Source of the DNA: Magnaporthiopsis rhizophila
Taxonomy: Eukaryota; Ascomycota; Sordariomycetes; Magnaporthales; Magnaporthaceae
Assembly: GCA_003049465.1 (NCBI GenBank)
Contig: PYSS01000083.1
Location: forward strand, 116,746 to 180,745
DNA length: 64,000 bases
Direction: 5' to 3'
Part shown: piece by piece, positions 57,178 to 64,000 of the stretch
How the letters are laid out: every line of letters starts with the position of its first letter
Numbering within the stretch: the first letter of the stretch is position 1
Translations under genes and position numbers: made by a program
Notes under the pieces: generated by a model
The model's input: only the letters and a program-made list of their open reading frames with translations
What the model was told of the DNA's origin: nothing
The model's database searches: none

Positions 57178-58239
57178 CTAAAACCGCTTCTTCTTCTTAG
57201 AAGGCCCCGAGTTAGACGAGTCCATGGACCGCTTGCGCTCCATCTCCTCCCGCATTATCCTCTCAGCCTCGCTCATTTTCTTAGGCAAGTCGAGCTTGAT
57301 CTTTTTGCCGCCCCCACCCAGCGCGTTCTTCTTGGCTGCGGCAAAGACGTTCTTTTTCTGTGGCTGTACTCCGAGCTTGAGCAGTACAGGCTTGGCGTTG
57401 GTGGTGCTACTGGCGTTCTGATCGGGTGTCGACACGGTCTCGTCGGTGGGGGCGGCCGCAGCTCCCGTCTCGCTGGTTTCTGTGCTCGCGTCGTCGGTAC
57501 TCGTGCCGGCGGCGGTAGGTTGATCTGCTGCGGCTGCCGGCTTGTCCTTTGTCGGCGCCGCTGCTGCCGTCGACTTGGGGGCACCGATCGACAGCTTGAT
57601 CTTCCCCTCGTCCTTCCTCAGCAGCCCGCCCTCCTCTTTGCCATTCTCTCCCTCCTCGTCGCCCTCTTTTGCCCCGGCGCGGGTGGCGGCGTCCTTTTGC
57701 GCGCGCTTGATCTGTGCCTTGAGCATGCGCTGCTCCCACTCTTCATCGCCCCGATCCTGCGCCTCCTTACGGCGTAGGGCCTCCTGGCGCCTGAGCGCCT
57801 CAGGCGAGTCGTCGATCCAGGCGATGTGTATGCCCTTTTCGTTCTCCTCGACGCGGCAGATGCCCTCGCGGCCCAGGTGCTTGGCGAACTCGGTTAGGGA
57901 GCTCCACTGGGTGCTGTTCATGTGAACGTGCGACTTGTTGGCGATGTACTCCTGGTAGAAGTGGTTGATCTGCACCTGCTTGTCGCGGTGGCCCGTCTTG
58001 AGCAGGTTGATGAAGTCGCGCAGGAACTGGTCGCTGTACTCGCGTAGGAACTTCTTGGGATCCTCGCCCACAATGAGCATCTGCCGCACGTGCGACTCGC
58101 TCATGCAGTGCTGTTTGAAGGCGTTGTCGTCTCGCATTTGGCGCTCGCAGGGTTGGCAGTACCATCGCAACCTCTGGAGGCCTTTGGCCTTCATCTGGTT
58201 GCTGAGGTGTTTCGTCGATCCGACTTCGGCCTTGCCCAT
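57178..58239 (-). CDS. KIN17/RTS2 zinc-finger protein
   Basis: Single exon of 353 residues from ATG at 58239. The start MGKAEVGSTKHLSNQMKAKGLQRLRW is typical of the family. The C2H2 finger uses C28, C31, H44 and H50. The Kin17 winged-helix domain follows (FLREYSDQFLRDFINLLKTGHRDKQVQINHFYQEYI, HVHMNSTQWSSLTEFAKHLGREG, EKGIHIAWID). A Lys/Glu coiled coil and a Thr/Ala-rich linker follow, then a C-terminal KKNVF-type block and a basic KKKKRF end. The C-terminal KOW domain of the animal protein is absent, as in fungi. Kin17 is nuclear, binds curved DNA and RNA, and is tied to DNA damage response and splicing. The frame extends upstream to 58476, but that part is unlike the family. Confidence 0.93.
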   Translation of the reverse strand: MGKAEVGSTKHLSNQMKAKGLQRLRWYCQPCERQMRDDNAFKQHCMSESHVRQMLIVGEDPKKFLREYSDQFLRDFINLLKTGHRDKQVQINHFYQEYIANKSHVHMNSTQWSSLTEFAKHLGREGICRVEENEKGIHIAWIDDSPEALRRQEALRRKEAQDRGDEEWEQRMLKAQIKRAQKDAATRAGAKEGDEEGENGKEEGGLLRKDEGKIKLSIGAPKSTAAAAPTKDKPAAAADQPTAAGTSTDDASTETSETGAAAAPTDETVSTPDQNASSTTNAKPVLLKLGVQPQKKNVFAAAKKNALGGGGKKIKLDLPKKMSEAERIMREEMERKRSMDSSNSGPSKKKKRF

Positions 58240-58616
58240 CTTGGCGATTGCGCGCGGCGCGCAGTTGACCGAGGTAGATGTTGTTTTCTTGCTCTTTTCC
58301 AACCGCTGAAATGTGTAGAGAACCGCGTGTTCGTGCTTTTTGCGAGATGAAATGCCGCTGCGGTTTGGGTGGCGGAGGACGTGATGTGGGGTGCTCACTA
58401 ATATTGGAAGGCGCAACGTCAAACGGGCTGGGCCAGCGCAAAAGGAATCTCCGATGCAGACGGGATTGATTGCCACGTGGGCACGTGCTTTCGTTTCGCT
58501 GCCTATACCAATTCACCCCCAACTCGTCTCACTCGGACGCGCACTAACTCGTACGTCACCCTTTGCGCCGACTTTGCTGTTGCTTGTTACGATGATATTG
58601 AAAGTACCGCCCCAAT
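58240..58616. promoter_or_regulatory. Bidirectional promoter, KIN17 / ERCC6L2-like, with two CACGTG boxes
   Basis: 377 bp between two head-to-head genes. Palindromic CACGTG sites lie at 58474-58479 and 58482-58487, 8 bp start to start, about 235 bp from the KIN17 ATG and 130 bp from the other ATG. Confidence 0.65.
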
Positions 58617-61600
58617 ATGCCTGTCACGGTCAATCTGATCAGTGATGATTCTGCACCGGAGGAAGAAGGCGACCTAGGACGGGCAGCCAGCTCGAGCATG
58701 GCCCCTGCCCCGCCCACCGCTCCCTCGTCCTCGCTCGGAAAACGGAAGCACCATAATGCGGCCGCTGTCACCGAGGAGATAGTCTGGCCATTCGACTCGG
58801 ACGAAGAGAGGGAGAAGGAGAAGGAGCGGCTCAAGGCGCTCGGGACAAAGCGCCGCAAGGGGAAACAAAAGGCCGGGGCAAGAGGCGGTCGTGGCGAGGG
58901 TAGCAGCAAAAGGGGCAGGAAACGGCGCAACTCCGACTCGCTGGACCGCGGTATTAAGGAAGTCGGAGAAGCCAGCGAGTTGGACGACGACCAACATGCT
59001 GACGTGCCAGACTATCTCCTCGAGCGTAAGAGGGAGTTCGACAAGGGCCGGTTGAGGCTGCGCGAGGCTGGCCTCCGTCTTCCGCCAGACTACACCGGTA
59101 TCACCTTTGGCGATGACGACCTCGATACTTTGGTCGCGGAGCAGCGGCCATGGTTCGGCAACAGCGTCAAGCTATCCAGGGCGAACGAAGACGTGGAAAT
59201 GGAGTACTCGGCGGGCATCATCCCCGCTCCCATCGCGCGGTATCTGCGTGACTACCAGGTCACTGGAGCAAAGTACCTACACCAGATGTTTGTGTACCAG
59301 ATGGGCGGCATGCTGGGAGACGATATGGGCCTAGGAAAGACGGTACAGGTCGCGGCCTTCCTCGCCGCCGCGTTTGGCAAGACGGGCGACGTACGCGACA
59401 AGAGACGACTCCGCAAAATGCGTACGGCCGGGCGCTGGTACCCCAAGGTGCTGATCGTATGCCCAGGGTCACTTCTCGAGAACTGGAAGCAGGAGCTGAC
59501 CCGCTGGGGTTGGTGGAACATCGAGGTCTATCACGGCAATGCCAAGGACGATGTGCTGCAGACGGCCAAATCCGGCTTCTTGGAGATCATGTTGACCACG
59601 TACCAGACCTACACGAGGCATCAAAATCACGTCAACACGGTCGAGTGGGATGCGGTGGTGGCTGATGAGTGCCATTACCTCAAGGACCGGAGATCTGAGG
59701 TGACCAAGGCCATGAACGCCGTCAATGCCTTGTGCCGCATTGGCCTGACGGGGACCGCAATCCAGAACAGGTACGAAGAGCTCTGGACGCTGCTAAACTG
59801 GACCAACCCTGGCCGGTTCGGCACCTTTGCAGAATGGAGATCGACCATCAGCAAGCCCCTGGCTCTGGGCCAGTCGCATAACGCGACCATGCACGAGCTG
59901 AGCGTGGCCAGGAAGACGGCCAAGCGGTTGGTGCACAATCTGCTTCCCGACTATTTTCTCCGGCGTATGAAGTCGTTGATTGCCGACCAGCTGCCAAAGA
60001 AGACCGACAAGGTTGTCTTCTGTCCTATGACAGACCTTCAGAAGCAGGCATACCACAACTTCGTCAAGAGCGAGCAAGTCGCCCTCATCCAGGGGGCTAA
60101 CGATCCGTGCCCGTGTGCCTCCGGGAAGACGAGCGGCCGCTGCTGTCACATCAGTCTCGAGGACGGCAGGACTTGGTACTCGCTAGTCTTCCCTTCCATA
60201 ATAACGCTCCAGAAGCTAGCCAGTCACCTCACACTGTTGATCCCGCCGTCGGGCGAGCAGGGGATCAAGCTGGAAAACGCCATGGATATGCTCCGGACAT
60301 GTCTGCCCGACCGCTGCGACGAACTCTACAGGACGCGCGACTCCCCCATGACCTTGTCGAACCCGGAGTATTGCGGCAAGTGGAAGGTTCTCAGGAAGCT
60401 CTTGAGGTTCTGGAACGACAACGGAGACAAGGTCTTGGTCTTCTCCCACAGCGTCCGCCTCCTGAAAATTCTGCGCAACCTTTTCAATAGCACCAGCTAC
60501 AGCGTTTCGTACCTAGACGGCTCACTCTCGTACGAGGAGCGGCAGCAAGCCGTGGACAACTTCAACTCGGACCCTAACGCATTCGTCTTCCTCATCTCGA
60601 CCAAGGCCGGCGGCGTAGGCCTCAACATTACATCGGCCAACAAGGTCGTCATCTTCGACCCGCACTGGAACCCGGCCTACGACCTGCAGGCGCAGGACCG
60701 GGCCTACCGCATCGGCCAGTCCCGCGACGTGGATGTGTTTCGGCTGATATCGGCGGGCACCATTGAGGAGATTGTATATGCGCGCCAGATCTACAAGCAG
60801 CAGCAGGCTAACATCGGCTACAACGCCTCTACCGAACGGCGGTATTTCAAGGGAGTGCAGCAGGACAAGGAGCGGAAGGGCGAGCTGTTCGGTCTGCAGA
60901 ACATCTTCTCGTTCCGCGCCGACGAGGTTGTGCTCCGCGAGATTGTGAACAAGACGAACATCGCCGAGGCCAAGGTCGGCGTCTTCCTCCAGGACATCGA
61001 CGTCGACGAGGCCATCAAGGACCAGGAAGAGAGCGGGGTCGTGGTCAAGAAGGAGCCCGGAGCAGGAGGCGGCGCCGACGCCGACGAGGGCGGCATCAGC
61101 CAGCTGGCCAAGTTTCTCACGGCGGAAAGCAAGGTGAAGAAGGAAGACGCGGCTCTCGCCCACAGCGACGCGGCCAGGAAAGGCAAGAGCGATGCGGTGC
61201 AGGCCATCCTGGCGTCGGCGGGGGTGCAGTACACGCACGAGAACTCCGAGGTGATCGGGTCCAGCAAGGTCGAGGCGCAGCTGTCGCGGCAGGCCGAGCT
61301 GGCCGACGACGACCCGGAGGGCCAACGGGCGCTGTTTGCCGACAGCCAGGACGTCGAGGCCGAAGAATGTCCGGCGCAGGTCTACTCGGAGGACGAAGGC
61401 GTGACGATAAAGCACGAGGACGGCGACGGCAACGACGACGTCAAGGGAAAAGGGAAGCCGGTGGCGACGCACCGCCGCCGCTCGAGGCTCCAGCTCCGCT
61501 ACAATCCACCGCAGGAAGTCATTGTGCGGCAGTTCTGCACCATGGCTCGCGAGTTTGGCTTCGCGAGCGCCACCGAATTCGCGCTCGTCGTCGAGAGTTG

Positions 61601-62123
61601 GACGCAGGAGCAGCGGCGGAACTGTCTGGATACCTTTTACAAGCAGAGGGAGGCGAAGCTGCTTAGCCGGGCCGACGGCGAAGGGAAGGCACCGAAGGAG
61701 GAGGGCGATTTCGGTGGTGATGAGGTCAAGGCCGAGATCAAGGATGAGCGTGACGCCGGCGGCGCAAACACGCCGCCGGGCGTATATATCAAGCCCGAGC
61801 CTGACGACGAGCTGCCCGGCGGTGTTGGACCGGGTCTGACTAGCGACGCTGCCGGCAATGTGGACATGCAGGCGGAGGTTAAAGGCGAGCCGTTGGATGA
61901 CACAACATCTGCTGTTGATGGGAGAGACATATTGGACGTCGACGGGGACGAGACGGAAGGCGGTGATGACGAAATGTTGGATTTGGAGACGGAAGGGGAG
62001 GTGTCGGATCATCCTTTGCTTAAGATCGAAGAGGTTGCCCCGGTAGGACGCCGACCTGGAGCCGGGATCAAGAGGACGTCGTCCGTCTTCATAATGGACG
62101 ACTCGGAGGATGACGAGCTGTAG
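58617..62123 (+). CDS. SNF2-family ATPase, ERCC6L2-like, with internal SEC-C-type motif
   Basis: Single exon of 1168 residues. After an acidic and basic N-terminus, the Snf2 ATPase core starts at about 210 (YLRDYQVTGAKYLHQMF). It has Walker A GDDMGLGKTVQ (about 232), motif Ia VLIVCPGSLLENWKQE, Walker B VVADECHYLKD (about 348), GLTGTAIQN, then the second lobe with VLVFSHSVRLLKIL, FLISTKAGGVGLNI and QAQDRAYRIGQ (about 692-702). Between the lobes a DPCPCASGKTSGRCCH stretch (about 496-511) matches the cysteine pattern of the SEC-C motif. After the core, YNASTERRYFKGVQ and KGELFGLQNIFSF are features of the ERCC6L2/Rad26-like branch. The last 300 residues are acidic, with several KxEP/xKxE sites resembling SUMO acceptor sequences. 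A role in DNA repair is inferred from the branch. Confidence 0.9.
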   Translation: MPVTVNLISDDSAPEEEGDLGRAASSSMAPAPPTAPSSSLGKRKHHNAAAVTEEIVWPFDSDEEREKEKERLKALGTKRRKGKQKAGARGGRGEGSSKRGRKRRNSDSLDRGIKEVGEASELDDDQHADVPDYLLERKREFDKGRLRLREAGLRLPPDYTGITFGDDDLDTLVAEQRPWFGNSVKLSRANEDVEMEYSAGIIPAPIARYLRDYQVTGAKYLHQMFVYQMGGMLGDDMGLGKTVQVAAFLAAAFGKTGDVRDKRRLRKMRTAGRWYPKVLIVCPGSLLENWKQELTRWGWWNIEVYHGNAKDDVLQTAKSGFLEIMLTTYQTYTRHQNHVNTVEWDAVVADECHYLKDRRSEVTKAMNAVNALCRIGLTGTAIQNRYEELWTLLNWTNPGRFGTFAEWRSTISKPLALGQSHNATMHELSVARKTAKRLVHNLLPDYFLRRMKSLIADQLPKKTDKVVFCPMTDLQKQAYHNFVKSEQVALIQGANDPCPCASGKTSGRCCHISLEDGRTWYSLVFPSIITLQKLASHLTLLIPPSGEQGIKLENAMDMLRTCLPDRCDELYRTRDSPMTLSNPEYCGKWKVLRKLLRFWNDNGDKVLVFSHSVRLLKILRNLFNSTSYSVSYLDGSLSYEERQQAVDNFNSDPNAFVFLISTKAGGVGLNITSANKVVIFDPHWNPAYDLQAQDRAYRIGQSRDVDVFRLISAGTIEEIVYARQIYKQQQANIGYNASTERRYFKGVQQDKERKGELFGLQNIFSFRADEVVLREIVNKTNIAEAKVGVFLQDIDVDEAIKDQEESGVVVKKEPGAGGGADADEGGISQLAKFLTAESKVKKEDAALAHSDAARKGKSDAVQAILASAGVQYTHENSEVIGSSKVEAQLSRQAELADDDPEGQRALFADSQDVEAEECPAQVYSEDEGVTIKHEDGDGNDDVKGKGKPVATHRRRSRLQLRYNPPQEVIVRQFCTMAREFGFASATEFALVVESWTQEQRRNCLDTFYKQREAKLLSRADGEGKAPKEEGDFGGDEVKAEIKDERDAGGANTPPGVYIKPEPDDELPGGVGPGLTSDAAGNVDMQAEVKGEPLDDTTSAVDGRDILDVDGDETEGGDDEMLDLETEGEVSDHPLLKIEEVAPVGRRPGAGIKRTSSVFIMDDSEDDEL

Positions 62124-62425
62124 GCGGGCAGCAGTCTGTACCGGGACGGAACGGAATGATACCCCTGGCGTTTTGCGTTGTACCGGTTATTATCTACATG
62201 GTTTATACTGCCATGACATTTCTCTTGGATAGAGTCTACTGCTATATCGAAGTTATTTGTTGTTGTGCTTCGGCGTCACTACTTCTTATGTATTTGTTGC
62301 ATTTCAGTACAAGCAGTAATCCTCACCAAGCAACTATAAACCACACCCCGCAAAACCCCTGAACTCCATTTACCCAACGTATATGATAATGACAACCATG
62401 GCAACGGACCAACTGCCTAGACTAT

Positions 62426-62995
62426 TTAGCCCGGTCCGATCTTGGGCATGTCGTGGTGCTCGCTGAGCTTGGACAGGTACGTGTTCAGCTGCTCGACCCG
62501 TTCCTTGTGTGTTTTTAGCAGCTCCGGACGCGCCGCGGCCGATTCGGCCATCTCCAGAAGCTGAAGGTAAGGAGACACAAGAGGTTAGCCAAAAGTAAGG
62601 TTGTGACGGAGGGTACCTATGTTCAAAATTCCCACGGGCACCGGGCAGGGCATTACCTTTTTCCTCTTGGCCTCCTCGAACCGGCGCTGGGCCTCGGTCT
62701 TGTACTGCGCCGGCGGCGCGTCGTCGTCGTCGTCGTCGTCGTCACCCTCCTCCCCGTCTGTTCTCCTCTTCCCGGCGGAGCCCACCGCGAGCGCCTTGGC
62801 GGCCTCGTCGTCGTCAGCGGTGGTGGCGGTGGTGGTGGCGGCGTTATCTCCGGACGACGACAGCGCCTTGTCCAGCTCGGCGACCTTATCCGCCGCGGCG
62901 GACTTGTCCTTGTTCTTCTTCTTGTGCTTCTTCACCTTGGCCCCCTTGAGCCGCAGGCCGCCGCCGCCTGCTGCCGTGTAGTCGTCGCCCGCCAT
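62426..62995 (-). CDS. FAM32A-family nuclear protein
   Basis: Exons 62995-62657 and 62560-62426 give 157 residues (donor GTAATG, acceptor TTCAG). The N-terminal GLRLKGAKVKKHKKKNKDK matches the FAM32A start (a LKLKG-VKKKKKK-like block). A low-complexity Ala/Thr and poly-Asp middle follows. The C-terminus reads KTEAQRRFEEAKRKK, then LLEMAESAAARPELLKTHKERVEQLNTYLSKLSEHHDMPKIGPG, the conserved FAM32A end. The human protein is a spliceosome C*-complex component that helps 3' splice site docking; the same role is inferred here. The second exon is short and only splicing shows it. Confidence 0.92.
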
Positions 62996-63516
62996 CGCGC
63001 GTCGGCCGCCGCGGCGGATGCTGTCGTGTATGGAGTTAAGTCGCGGAGGGGAAGGAAGGCCCGCGAGGGGTTTGTTGCGTGGTGGTCCAACGTCTCCCCC
63101 TCGGCGAAGGCGGGAGGTTGTCGCTCGAGGTCAAGATCGGAGGTTGATTGATGGACTCGAGTGGGTTAGGGTTATATGGGAAAGCAACAATGAACCTGGC
63201 CAGCCAATTAGGTGGGGATAAATTTTAAACTATGGGCCTGTCCATAACCCCCACCCGTGCGTGGTATATCTTTGCTCTCGGCGGGAACGTCTCTTTTTGA
63301 AATTTTCTCCTTCCTCTTTTCTCTCCTCAGATCAAAAAGTTTCACAGAGACTGCCACGACCAACACCACGATTCTCTACGGTGATAGGTTGCCTGCCCTC
63401 ATCTGAGGGCATTCTCTGGAGATCATCCTTCCACACTTAGGAAGCCTCGTGTCTTGAACTCCTTCGGGTGTTCGTGGGCTAGAGGTGCTGAAATCTGGGG
63501 AGACATTCCATGGCGA

Positions 63517-63571
<55 letters not shown>

Positions 63572-63576
63572 CCNNN

Positions 63577-63621
<45 letters not shown>

Positions 63622-63799
63622 CTTTCTTGCACATCGTAGCCGGATTTGGTGCGTCCCCGACGACGCCGGGCCGCCGTAGTAGATCGTGTCTGTGCAACTC
63701 GCCGTTGCTGTGATGTGGCCATGAGATCTGTCACGCGCCTCCGTCGGTGCCGCCCGTATCGCAGCGTCGGCATGCGCCATCTCGCCTGGACGGCCGTCT
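62996..63799. other. Upstream region of FAM32A with split poly-T tract
   Basis: 0.8 kb, including a T-run at 63521-63640 broken by CC and N 63574-63576. No supported gene. Confidence 0.55.
63520..63641. repeat. Poly-T tract with three Ns
   Basis: About 120 nt of T around N 63574-63576; true length unknown. Confidence 0.95.
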
Positions 63800-63964
63800 A
63801 TGGGCAGTCAAGCATATGATAACAACCCGTTACTAACCTTCACCCCCGACGAAGCCTCTTGGAGGCGAAGCCTTCCAATGGCGGCGCCGGCGTCGGATCC
63901 GGCGAATGCCTGGGGTCAGCACACAGCGCGCCCGTCATCTCGTCCCTGTTCCGACGCGAGATGA
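63800..63964 (+). CDS. Possible first exon of an unidentified gene at the right edge
   Basis: ATG at 63800 opens a 54-codon frame starting MGSQAYDNNPLLTFTPDEASW, with balanced protein-like composition for about 35 residues; the rest is Arg/Ser/Pro-rich and less convincing. It may be a first exon spliced before the TGA at 63962, but I see no strong donor. Function unknown. Confidence 0.22.
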   Translation: MGSQAYDNNPLLTFTPDEASWRRSLPMAAPASDPANAWGQHTARPSSRPCSDAR

Positions 63965-64000
63965 CTGCCGCTGCCGCGCCATCCAACGCCAGCACTCCCC

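Noticed and set aside
60522..62012. 496-codon frame on the minus strand
   Set aside because: Antisense of the SNF2 ATPase; composition is Leu/Val/Arg-rich shadow sequence.
1..64000. CRISPR arrays, bacterial operons, riboswitches, transposons, biosynthetic gene cluster
   Set aside because: Looked for and not seen; the gene set is ordinary fungal housekeeping and signalling. Dispersed 5S rRNA was also not recognised.

Overview
The window is nuclear DNA from a filamentous ascomycete. Genes are GC-rich and split by short introns (about 50-250 nt) with GT(A/G)AGT-type donors. Proteins carry long Ser/Pro/Gln-rich disordered arms, and small core genes are separated by pyrimidine-rich gaps. The protein set looks like Sordariomycetes, probably Sordariales; that placement rests on recalled family sequences, not on a search. 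No bacterial, viral or transposon genes were seen. Five runs of N (19648-19667, 33504, 35591, 47884-47920, 63574-63576) all lie inside long A/T homopolymers.

Layout. 1-229: 5' end of a minus-strand gene running off the left edge. 2214-6687: P5B ATPase (Ypk9 type). 7248-8635: CFA-synthase-like SAM methyltransferase, convergent with a 54-residue complex I subunit (8824-9178). 10208-12313: BUR1/CDK9-type kinase, convergent with a membrane protein of unknown function (12725-13534). 15037-16705: AMPK beta subunit. 17736-18854: KAE1. 21060-23125: EPL1. 24139-25087: calcineurin B. 28720-30082: conserved protein of unknown function. 30083-40418: about 10.3 kb with no gene that I can support. 40419-43522: mitochondrial uS9 and EF-1 gamma, divergent. 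44434-47824: FCP-like phosphatase and RRP36, divergent. 48147-53167: COQ8 and ESS2, minus strand. 53168-55110: PPT1/PP5 phosphatase. 55382-56884: POP8-like protein and SPT4, divergent. 57178-62123: KIN17 and an ERCC6L2-like SNF2 ATPase, divergent. 62426-62995: FAM32A. 63800-63964: doubtful first exon at the right edge.

The genes are housekeeping and signalling genes, not a biosynthetic cluster. Several share a theme of transcription elongation and chromatin: BUR1, SPT4 (partner of Spt5, a Bur1/CDK9 substrate), EPL1 (NuA4), and KIN17/ERCC6L2 (repair). Calcineurin B and the AMPK beta subunit both carry N-myristoylation-type starts. Many genes form head-to-head pairs with shared promoters of about 0.4-1.0 kb.

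Most notable non-coding signals: a 17-bp-period array of three CACGTG boxes in EPL1 intron 1; two CACGTG boxes in the KIN17/ERCC6L2 promoter; a GC-AG intron in calcineurin B; a SEC-C-like cysteine motif inside the SNF2 ATPase; a DxN version of the FCP catalytic motif; and recurrent CCTAGG/GGTACC palindromes in the gaps. I found no convincing novel multi-gene system.
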